A stretch of DNA of 64,000 nt from Undaria pinnatifida. Taxonomy: Eukaryota; Sar; Phaeophyceae; Laminariales; Alariaceae. A program made the position numbers and the translations under genes. This document shows positions 47,301-59,300 of this stretch, one piece after another. Position 1 is the first letter of the stretch; each line of letters starts with the position of its first letter. The notes below the pieces were generated by a model. That model did not search any database. It saw nothing but the letters and a program-made list of their open reading frames with translations, and had not been told where the DNA came from. The stretch is taken from NCBI GenBank assembly GCA_012845835.1, contig JABAKD010000017.1:1944001-2008000 (forward strand). Direction: 5' to 3'.

Positions 47301-50300
47301 TTGTTGCGTATCTAACCTTGAGTACTCCAGCAGCTGGTACCGCCCGTTCTGCTTGAGATTCAGCCCAAGGTCGACCCTCCCAGGATCCACAATGATGCTG
47401 CTCACGATGCGGCCGAACACCTACCGGTTCGACGAGACAGTTACACCCGTCGGGACGGATCGGATCACTGTACAGATAAACATAGATCGTTTTTGACGGA
47501 CGCTCATCATCTGAGCCAGTGACCTCGGCACTGATGTACGGGATCTGAAAGATCTGTGCATACTTCCGCAGCACTCGTCATGAGCTATCCACATGGTATG
47601 GTCAGGTATCATGCGCGTGCCCGGTTTTACATGGCAAAGGGCTAGACAACAGCGAATAGCGACGACGAGGGCGCGACATGGTGACATCAGTCCTAAACCA
47701 TTAGCAAAAAAAAAGAACGATCTCGGGATCAGCAGCGGAGGCAAAAGCAACAGTTGACAGGCGCGGGGGGGGGGGGGGGGGCTGTACCCACCGCACCACC
47801 ACACAAGCCACCATCAACACCACGACCACCTCCATCACCGCCTCCACCAACACGAACACCAGCACTATCAGCACCAACACGATTAGACGTTGGCGCTCCC
47901 GTTAGCGTAGCATGGCGCTTACCTGCGGCTTGATTCCGAGAGTTTCGCACGTCTTGTGCTGGGAGTAGTAGGTGGTTTTGACAGACTGGACGATGGCCAT
48001 GCCGAAGGGGGGCTCGGGAGGCCTTAGGTCCACCCTCACATCCACCTGGGGTAACATTCGCAGTAACATAGCGTGGCGTTTGAGGACGCGGCGGCAGTGC
48101 GCATTCAACGATAAGCCAGCACAAAAATACTCACACCAAAAAATTGAAGAAACACAATTTATTCCGTTTCGTTTCGTTTCATCTCGTTTCGTTTCGTTTC
48201 GTTTCGTTTGGTTTCGTTTCGTTTGGTTTCGTTTGGTTTGGTTTCGTTTCGTTTCGTTTCGTTTTTTTTTGTTTAGTTTCGTCACTCGTTTACTTTCCAG
48301 CTCAACTTGTGAGACGTTTTTTACCCTCAGCCACGTTCTGGACAAAAAAGCCGTCATCACGTGTATCTTCCCTTCTCTCCTCAGCCACATATCATACGAG
48401 CCTTCATTTTTGTTGAGCATAGGGTTCAGTTCAGCATGCCCATTATTCAGCTTTTTATGCTAATTTTATTTTATCAAATTTTGCTAACGTACGCGAGTTT
48501 TTGAAAACATCATGACCTGGCCTGCGGGCCGGGTCATGACCCAAAAACGGCCCCATTTGTTGTCTCCGGGTTAGTTTGTTGGGTGAGATCGTTGCTTTTC
48601 ATCGAACTTCTCAAACTTGCGCGAGTCTTGAAAACATTCTAACCTACCAGGGGGCGGGGTCATGGCCCATGGACAGCCCTACATTTTTGTTATCAGGGTC
48701 AGTTTGTTGGGTTGAATATATGTGCTGCTCCCCAAACGAGAAACGCCTCATAAAAACGCCTCAGCAAACACTAGGTGCACCCCTACAAGAGAAGGCTTCG
48801 GCCCTCAGACAGATCAACAGATCAACAGACCACGACCTAGATCAAATAGATCATCTGCGGTACATTCTGTATCTGCGGTTATGATATCTTGTTCGGGATC
48901 TGCATGTGCATAGAGTACAGATCCACCCCACGAAACAACCGCCACACCATGTAGATCGTACGGCTCCCACTCGGTAATATGAGCTAGACCATACAGATCT
49001 TCCCCGAAGGATCTAGGCCATATGCAACACATCCTGTATCTGCCGTTATGATATATTGTGCGGGATCTGCATGTGCATGGAGTTCAGATCCAACCCACGA
49101 AACAAGCGCCAGATGGTGTAGATCGTACGGCTCCCACCTGTTAAAAAGAGCTAGATCGTACAGATCTTCCCCGAAGGATCTACATCATATGAAGTACATC
49201 CTGTATCTGCTGTTATGATATATTGTGCGGGATCTGCATGCATCGAGTACAAATCCAACCCAGGAAACATGCAGATCGTCCCGGAAGGATCTAGATCACC
49301 ACGCAGGTCTGCCATAATGATATGTGGCGAGGATCTGCACGCATGGAGTACAAATCCAACCCACGAAACACGAGCCAGACGATGCAGATCGTACGGCTCC
49401 CAACCCGGTAACATGAGCTAGACCATACAGAGCTTCCCCGGAGGATCTAGATCATCAAGTAGAGATCTGTGATAATCTGTCAGACATGAGGAAGACGCAT
49501 TCTGCGATAGAGGCAGCACTTTTCGGCAAAAAAAAACTGGATGACGGGTCTATAAACATCGTCGGATTCGTTCTTTTTTTTCGCAATTCAACGATTTTTG
49601 GGGACCCGCCGTAGAGGCCATGCATGCGTTTGTTTTGGCCATCGGGTAGTGCTTGCTTCTTTTTTTTTTTCTCTAGTTCCTCCTGGAGATCTGGGTAAAA
49701 ACAGCTTAAGCTCCATACACTTTTGTTTGTGTACCAACAGTTCTTGTTCATCTGCAAAACGCAGACTTGGTGTTAACATCGCCCCTTCGGTCAAGTCAAC
49801 ACCGTGGACTCGCCGGCCTTAGTTAGCACTTGCAATTCCATTTTCCACTCAATAAAAAAAAATCGGGTGGTGTATCAGAGCTCCTAGAGCAGATCCTGAG
49901 AAAAAAAAATCGTGCACGTTTACCCTATATATCACGCGTCGGGGGCATTCACTATAAAATTTACTTAATATCACCCTGTTGACCCTGGCACAAGCTATGT
50001 CTAAGGGGAGTCGCCGACCTATATCCTTAAGGAGGGCGCACACCCAGAAATACGCGCGATCGGAGTAACACAAACAGCTTGCACAGACGAGTTTCGACGA
50101 AATCTTCGATATCACAGCTGGAGCGTTTCGTTTTTTTTTTAATAACCCCTTTGAGGCTTTAGCGAGGAAAGAAAAAAAAAAAAAGAGTAAAAGGGACGAT
50201 TGCGGCATCGTTCCCAAGAACTAACGGTGGCTGCTGGATAGAGTGATTGATGACAGGTGTAGCGAGCGTCCTAGTCACGGCGCAAGGAGTTCCACGACCC

Positions 50301-53300
50301 TGGCCGGGGTTCTGCGAGCACATGCTGGACTGGACGGCTGACAAGACCACATATATATATACATTTTAAGTTGCAACATATGTCACCAGGCCATTTCTTA
50401 TACAGTCGGATTCCGCCAGTCGAAACAAGCCCTTTTCGGCTGGATTTTTTCGACTGGATTCTTCTGGTTTTCTTATTGTCAGTCGAGTCGATTTTATAGT
50501 TCCTGTACTCTTCCTAGAGGCCGTTGGTATGAAGGAGTACTGCTGTATGGCAGTCGACAATCGGTTGGCAGCTCTGCGCTTCGCGCGTTCTCCGCGAACA
50601 ACGCGTGCTCAGCGCTCGACGAACCCTCGACCCAGCGGGTTGTTGGCTTTGGGCTTAGGCGAAAGCCGTCAAAGCTACTCGTACGGTCGTGGAGTTGCAC
50701 TCAGCCGAGAGCCGCCAAAGCTACAGCAGGCGTAGCCGTTGTTGGCAAAATGGCATCGATACCGCGCGCTGCTGCCGTCGTGTGATACACGCTCCTGGCG
50801 AGCGGAGCTAGGAATGCGTCACGCTGACTTGCGGCGAGAAACAACAGCAGTGATAGCCAAGCCAGGGTCGGCGCCTTATCTGATACTGCTGTGTGGTACC
50901 TGGTATGGGTGTGTGTGTGGTGGTGGGATGAGCGATGCGATGGGCTGAAAAAAAACATGTAAAAAAAAATCGACTAGCTTTTTCGACTGGCAGATCCAGT
51001 CCAAAATGTCAACTTTTTGGACTGGATCCAACAATCGGAAAATCAGTCAAAACAAGCCGAGCCGAAAAAGCTATTTTTCGACTGTGTAAGAAAGCCCGAT
51101 TTGGGCTTCAGTCAAAAAAGGCCGTTTTCGACCAACACATCCAACTGTGTAAGAAACGGCCTCACCTGTGAGTTCGATCGTTCTTAAGGGTCGATGCTCA
51201 CCTTCGCAAGCTGCGTGATACTCCCGTCGCGCGTTTTTAGTCTTGGAAGACATGTTGATGCCCCGGATTTAGTCAACGGCGATTTCGGTCTATGACCATT
51301 CTGCGCACCAAAAAAATATATACCACTTAACTCATATGGAGCGGGACAAAAGTATCAACTTGCTAAGTTTTGCGTCATTTACATTTATGCATGTATGTCC
51401 CGGAAAGGGTCCAACCTCATTGGAACGACAACCGCGTTTTGGGGGACAAATCACTTGGATATACAGTGCATAGCCAAAGATATCGGTTGACGGCCTAATT
51501 TTGACCCGTCAAGGCGTCTTTGGACTCATCAGACTAGTTTAGTGTGCGGATTAAGTTCCTCGACGGCTGTCCTTGACGGCTGTCCTTGACGGCTGTCCGT
51601 CAAGGGACAATGTCCGTCAAGGGGCGAGAGTGCCGTCAACCCCGACATCTTTGGTACACAGTAGAGGCCCCCCCAAGGCCTTTTTTTTGCTTTTTGTTTT
51701 CGCTTATCCCATATTTTATCTCCGAACGTTTGATTTCTCTTTCTCTCCGTCCCGAGACGTAACTCATATCCAGGGCAACTAAGCAGGTTCTTTCTTCTCC
51801 CGCCTCCCCCCACCAACGTACGTGCCTTCATTCTTATCGCGAGATTCTTATCGCGAGGTTCTTATCGCGAGATTCTTATCGCGAAATTGTTATCGCGATA
51901 TTCTTACCGCGAGATTCTTATCGCGAGATTCTTATCGCGATATTCTTATCGCGAGGTTCTTATCGCGAGGTTCTTATCGCGAGATTCTTATCGCGAGATT
52001 CTTATCGCGAGATTCTTATCGAGAGATTCTTATCGAGAGATTCTTATCGCGAGATTCTTATCGCGAGATTCTTATCGCGAAATCGTTATCGCGATATTCT
52101 TATCGCGAGATTCTTATCGCAAGATTCTTATCGCGAAACCCCTGCGGCCCCTGCTTCCCTCGCCGGCGACTTGCAACGAACTGCAACGCGGTCTGAACAA
52201 GGCGGTATCCCGATATAGGGCGGTCAAAATCGCTTGGCACGACCGTAGAATTGCCCTCATACACGGGAAATATTAAAGGGGCTTCTCCCAACAAAGCTGT
52301 CACATTGCTCTACATACCACACCACCACATTGCTGGGCTACATACCCCGGTGCTAAAATACGTTTTAGCGGTGGAAAAAGAGCGTACCCACCTTGCCCCC
52401 CTCGAAGCCCACGACCTCTCCTCCGCACCCGTGACCGTTCCCTCCATGGAGACACGTAACCCTTTGAAAAACAAAATAAAAAAAAGAACATGGGAGAGGG
52501 TATTACAGTACGGCGCGCAAGGATGAGAAACAACCGGTGCGACACCAAGAACAGAGGGTGCAATGTCGCGAACAGAAACTAGTTGCGCCGCCGATTTTGA
52601 CGATGCAGACACGTCACCCTTGCGACTAAGACACCATCAGGAGAGGGTAAACAACGCTAAAAAGCGAGGAACAAGATGTGTAAGACAAATAACCAAGAAC
52701 CAAGAAGAGAGTGTGCACTACCACCGAACAGGCACTAGTTCCGCCGCATATTTGACCATGGACGTACGTCACCCTACACACTACCTGAACATCGAGATAG
52801 GGCAAACACCGAGCAAAACAAGGAAGAAAAGGCGCGAGACCAACAACAGAAGGAGCAATAGGCAAGGCTTTGATACGCAGCCGATTCACGCGATTTAATC
52901 TTGCAATTCAATCGACACAGGAATTCACAAAACGGCACAAAAACACACACACAATAGCGAATGAAAGGGAGACACAGGCAGACTAAAATAGAGAGACAGG
53001 GACAGAGACACAGATAAAGACAGAGACACTAAATCAGCTTGGAGGCAACGCAACGCGTACCCTAAAAGAGAGAGCCTGAGAGGCAGAGAGAGATAGACAC
53101 CAAATCAGCTTGGAGGCAACGCAACGTGTACCCTAAAATAGATACCTGGTACACAGGAACAGAGGCACAGAGACATACACTCTATCAGCTTGGAGGCAGC
53201 GCAACGTGTACCCTCAAATAGAAGGCCTGAGAGGCAGAGAGAGACAGAGACACTAAATCAGCTTGGAGGCAACGCAACGTGTAACCTCAAATACAGAGAC

Positions 53301-56300
53301 CGAGAGGCAGAGACAAGAGACACTAAATCAGCTTGAAGGCAACGTAACGTGTAACATAGAGTCGAGAGCCCGAGAGACAGGGAGACAGGAAGATATACAC
53401 AGAGAGACCAAACCAGTTTGGAGGCAACGCAGCGTGCATCATACCTAGTCCCTAGGGGAAAGCGTTCCTCGAGCTGTACACTGTCCCTCTCCTTGAAGCG
53501 CGGGTCTTCCGATGGACAAGACCACAGCACCATGTGAACGGGAACCTCCGCTTCGTCCTTCCCAAACACCTGCCAACAATCGTTAGCAGATAACAGTCCG
53601 ACCACAAACCAAAGCTCGATACGCGTCATGATTGAAGAAAGTGCAAAACTCCGAGAGACAAGGGAGGGAATGATAAACGAGCATCCCCGGGTCAACCAAT
53701 GGCGGTTTCAATCCTTTGATCTATCTGCATGGGGATATGACTATCAACGAGTCTCGGGTTTACCATAGCAGTACCATACGGCCTCAATTCCATATCGAGC
53801 TAAGTTACATGTTTTTCATATCGAGCTCATACTTACCGTCGGACTGGTACAATAGTACAGTAGATACCGGTACAACAGTAGCTTTGTTTTGCTCATCCCG
53901 TCTAATACATCCGCACTTTTTCTTTCTCTTTCTTCCTCCCCAGACCACCCGCACTTTTCATTTCTCCTTCTCCCTCCCCAGACGTATCACTCACACCTGG
54001 GGTCACCAAGCAGGCTCTTCCCGCCCCTCCCCACTACGGTACGCGCCTCCATTTTTATCGCGAGAAAAAATCGGCACTTTCTTCCCTCGACGACACGCGT
54101 CCAATAGTAGCTAAGATCTGGCGAAAGATGCATCCATTTCTTTCTGAAGCTCCTCCAACAAGGAGCTATTATACGTATCCTACCCAAACTATTATCCCGA
54201 GGAAACTATAATCCCACCCCAACTATTATCCCGAGGAAAACAAAAAGTGCTACTTGTACCTGGTACGATGATGCTCATGAACAATGACAACCATGGCACC
54301 TACTAATAACAGTACAACGAAAAAAAAAAAAAAACGCTTTTTTGGTTTATACCCGAGGACAACAAAAAGTGCTACCTGGTACGATGATACTCGTGAACAA
54401 TGACAACCACGGCCTACCAAAAACAGTAAAACGAAAAAAACATTACAAAAAAAAAAAGGAAAAAAAGAAAAAAAAATGGTTATACCCGAGGACAACAAAA
54501 AGTGCTACCTGGTACGATGATACTCGTGAACAATGACAACCATGACCTACTAAAAATAATAACCGAACAACGAAAAACATTGCCAAAAAAAAAAAAAAAA
54601 AAAAACGACTATTTTTTGGGTTAATAACCCCTTTCCAACTCCTACTTTTTTTCCTAGTCTAACTCCATTTCCAACTCCTGCCTTTTTCCTATTCTAACTC
54701 TAAATGTTTTGTCCTCATGCCGGGACTGCGGTGCTAAAAGGATTAAGGACGCCGTCATCCAGAAAAAAAAAAAAAAAAAAAAACGCCAAAAAGAGCTATA
54801 CCCTGTGCCTGGGTGACAAAAACCAGTTACTTGTACCGGTCCTAAGTACACCACCGCCACACCATACTACATACTCCCCCATTAAGGCGGTGGAGAGTGT
54901 ACAAGAGCAATGTGAGCGCCTTATAGAGGGAACCCGCCTTATTCGTTTCGGGTTATGAGTGCAAATTCCCCATTCCCCAGTCGCGCCAAGCGATTCTGAC
55001 CGCCTTGTACAGGGATACCGCCTTACTTAGACACCGATAATAATCAGGGCTGTTCACGGGTCGGGCCACATCTCGCGGGTCGGATCGGAACAGGACGACC
55101 AGACCCGAACCGTGAGACTTGAACACGCCCTGACCCGGCCCGAGCTGACCCATGACATCTAGGTCACCTTCTGACCCGACCCGACGACTCGATCCGCGAG
55201 ATTTCGAAAATCGTCTGGCCCGACCCGCGGGCCGGATCATGACCCGTGACAAGCCCTCGCGATAGTTGACCGGTATTGCATTTGTCACAGGCGCAAGCAC
55301 CGCCACACCATCACCGCACCCTGTCCACTGGTAGAGGCGCAAAACTTATTTTTCTTAACACTCCCCCTCACTGTAGGTGCACACCAAACTTGTTAGGGAA
55401 GAAAAAAAATGAACGAACTAAAACGCCTTTACAACTGCAAACCCGTTTTTGGGACAAATCGCTTAAATTAGTGTAGGGAGGGATTTTGGGGCTCTACAGG
55501 GTTTAACGCCTTTACAACTGGAAATCCGTTTTTGGGACAACATCACTTGAAGGTAGTACAGGGAGGGATTTTGGGGCTCTACAGGGTTTAACGCCTTTAC
55601 AACTGGAAACCCGTTTTGGGGACAACATCACTTGAAGGTAGTACACGGAGGGATTTTGGGGCTCAAAAGGGTTTAACGCCTTTACAATAGAAACCCTTTT
55701 TGGGACAAAATCGCCTGAAATTAGTACAGGGAGGGATTTTGGGGGCACTAAAGGGGTTAACGCCTTTACAGCTAGAAACCCGTTTTGTAGAAATTCACTT
55801 GAACTTAGTATAGGGAGCGGTTTTGGGGCTCTAAAGGGTTTAACGCCTGTACAACTGGAAACCCGTTTTGGATAAATCACTTGAAATTAGTATAGGGAAA
55901 GAAATTGGGGCTCTAAAGGGTTGAACGTCGTTTACAGCTGGAAACCCGTTTTGGACAAATCACTTAAAATTAGTATGGGGGGATTTTGGGGGCTCTGAAG
56001 CACCCGTCATTCAGAAAACGCCTCACCCAAAAAGGGCTGACCTTTACCATAGCACGCGTCACTATCAGCGTCGTACCGCGGACACACACGTGCACGGATC
56101 AGTCAGATCCTGTACATCAATCGGTTGCGCGGACAACTGGTACAGATACACGCACAAACGTGAAAATGATATGTGTCTAAACGACAGCGCAGTGAAAAGC
56201 TTGTACAGATTGAGCCGATCCGCGGAAACGATCTGTGTCCAGATCACACAGATCGATGGGTGCTATTAATAGTGTTCTACAGAGGTAGCATTTTTTGCCC

Positions 56301-59300
56301 GTTTTTTCTTCCTGGATGACGCCAAAAATCGTCGTAATCTCATCCTTTTTAAGCACTGGATGTTTCATCGGGTGGCAGTTTTATTTTCCAAAAATCGTTT
56401 TTTGGTTAGGAGGGCGTCAAAATCCCTCCCTATACTAACTTCAAATAAATTTGTCCCAAAAAGGGTTTCCAATTGTAAAAGCGTTAAGAAAGGTATAGAG
56501 CCCCTCAAGCGAGGAGTCAAAGAAAAAAAAGACGGTGCACCTCCAACGTAGCATGCGTCGATCCCTCCTATGGAAACTGGTACCAGTACGCAAACCAAGC
56601 AGATGCGCCAAGACGATCTATGCCGTGATCTGTACAGGAGCGATAGGATCTTTCACCTTATGCCTTGCTCCCGTGGCCAGATCGACGCGCATGCCCTGCA
56701 GGGGCCTTGCCTTGAGCATGAGCTGCACCTTCCCGATGTCAACGCCCCCACTTCCAGGAACGCCTCGCCCAGTGAGGTAAGCGCCCTGCCGAGAAGTCAA
56801 ACGCCAAATCGTGGAGAGCTTGGTTGATATCGATGTTAACGTTGCTGATGACCTCGCATTCATCAACAAATGCCTCCTTCCCTGGAAAGAAAACCGTACC
56901 ATGCTACTTCAACTACGCTACCTGTTCTGTCCCACACTGTAGTGCTGCCTACCTTATCCCACACTACAGCAGTAGTATCCGTTTTATCCCATCCCACCTG
57001 TTGTTTCCAGACTACGGAACTATCTTTTTATCCCAAACTACAGCTCAATCTGTTTTATCCCGCGCTGTTTTATCCCATACTATCTGTTTTATCCCAAACT
57101 ACACTACTATCTGTTTCATCATTATCCTACACCACAGCACCATCTATTTGTATCCCACACTACACTGCTAACTGCAGTATCCCACACCACAGCACTATCT
57201 GCTTTGCCCCACGCTATCGCTTTTACCCCACACCATCTGTTTCATCCCACATTATCTGTCTTATCCCACACCATCTGTTTTATACCACGTTATCTGTCTT
57301 ATCCCACGTTTTCTGTCTTATCCCACACCACAGTACAAGCCATTTTTATCTCAACACTAAACTACTGTCTGCTTTATCCCACACCACAGCACTATCTGCT
57401 TTGTCCCCCCCCCTATCGGTTTTATCCCACACCATATGCTGTACCCCACATTGCCCGTTCCATGCCACACTACCTGTCTCATCCCACATTACCGTACCAC
57501 CTGTCGTATCTCACACTACACCATCTGTTTTATCCCACACCATCGATTTTATCCCACATTATCTATCTTATCCCACACTACGGTACTATCTGTTTGTATC
57601 CCACACTACAGAACTATCTGTTCTATCCCACGCAACAGTACTACGAGGTATCTGCTTTATCCCACACCGTCATTTTTATCCCACACCATTGGCTCGAAGA
57701 TTATTATGGCTTTAGTGTTAGTGTCTTTGGTGCACAAATAATAGTGGGTGAATGTGGCTAGTGAAAGGGTTAATCCGACACGGAATGAGAACTAGGAAAC
57801 ATAATCCGAATGAGCGGCCTTACCTCTTCCTCCGCCGCCCTGATGCGCCAGTGGCTGGATTCGTCCTTGGTGAAAGTCCGCACATCCGTCTTCCGCGTGC
57901 CGCCACCCCTCGCATCCTTCAGGCGGTACTCCTGCCCACAACAAATCCACGCAAAACACCACATATCACAAAAGTTAAAGTACACTCCTCCAGCTGTGAG
58001 ATTGAATATTTCGTCAAACCTCATAGTTGCAAGCTGTGCGTGATACTCCGGTCGCGCGTGTCACTAGGTGTCTGTGCTAAATAAGGATATATATATTATA
58101 CATATACATATTTACACAGACATCTACTTTCCAGCTTCTGGACAAGCCGTGGTCACAGGTGTCGTCCCTTCCCCCCGGTCCTTGCCTTCAACTTTTATCG
58201 CGCATAGGGTTCAGCAATCCCACTGCTCGTCAATTGTTCATCGAGTGTTGCTAACTCACGCTCTCGCGCTTTCCGAAGGTCAATTTGTGCACAAGAAAAA
58301 GTCCCCACCAATTTATACTTGTAGGTCGGCGACTCGCCTTGGACCTACAGTGTAGCTTGTACCAGGGTCAACAGGGTGATGTTAACCAATCTGTGCGCGG
58401 AAACGATAAAACCCGTTACATGTTTCATATCACACGAATATTACACACTATTAATACAATGATCCGCACATGGGATCGTTCAGGCGGCACCCCTGCTCAC
58501 AAAAAAACACACACAGTAACACTCTACAAAAAGTTACATAAAAACTACACACTCTAGTACTCCACTAAACCGGGTAGGCCTCAAAGCCACACCTGAAAAA
58601 CGGTGCTCCTGTTCAAAACAAAAAAAAACGGCACTTCTGCTCAAAACAAAAACACAAACCACAAGAAAAAAAAACTACAAGTACGTATACTAAAAATACC
58701 GAAAATCCTCGATCGTACAGCTGGGGTGTCCTTTCCATTTTTTAGTGCCGCCTCGGCCATCCTTAAACCCTTCAGTATTGTATCTCTATTTTGGGGCCAC
58801 ACTACTTGGATTTAGTGTTGGGTAATATTTTCAGTGGTAAAAGGCGTGCGGAGACTTGGATTTAGTGTTGGGTAACCTGACCCTCAGGGGTCAGGTCGGG
58901 TCGAATACTCACGCATCCGTATACAACTATAGCTTGCGCTGCCGGAGTAGTAACGGGGACGGCCAATAGGGGCAGCTCGCGCTATCGCTATAGCGGGAGC
59001 CGAAGGACACGTCAGCTAGCGCTGGAATGCGAAGGCAATTGAGTTAAATCGACACACGACATATATAAAAACGCGTGGAAGTGTGGTGAGCTGAAGCTTT
59101 TTTTTTCCCCATCCACCGGAGGATTTACAAAAAAAAAAAAAGGTAATATTTTCAGTGGCAAAAGGGTTTATTGTCCAAAAAACAAAAACGAAAAAAAAAT
59201 AATAATAATCGTGATGATCAGCAGTCCGGTACAGTATCAACAACCAGGGCTGCGAGTTGACTGCTGACTTTCTCAATTTTTCTTCCTTAACAACCCTCAC

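Noticed and set aside
48830-49480. CRISPR-like array
   Set aside because: Repeats are long, degenerate and tandem without unique uniform spacers, in a clearly eukaryotic setting; the same holds for the other arrays.
56786-56881. Frame KEAFVDECEVISNVNIDINQ as XRN1 coding
   Set aside because: It looks protein-like, but its frame does not join the family-like GAYLTGRG sequence without a shift; intronic sequence upstream of the better acceptor is preferred.
57752-58084. 110-codon plus-strand frame opposite exon c
   Set aside because: Shadow of XRN1 exon c; the minus-strand reading has splice borders and family motifs.
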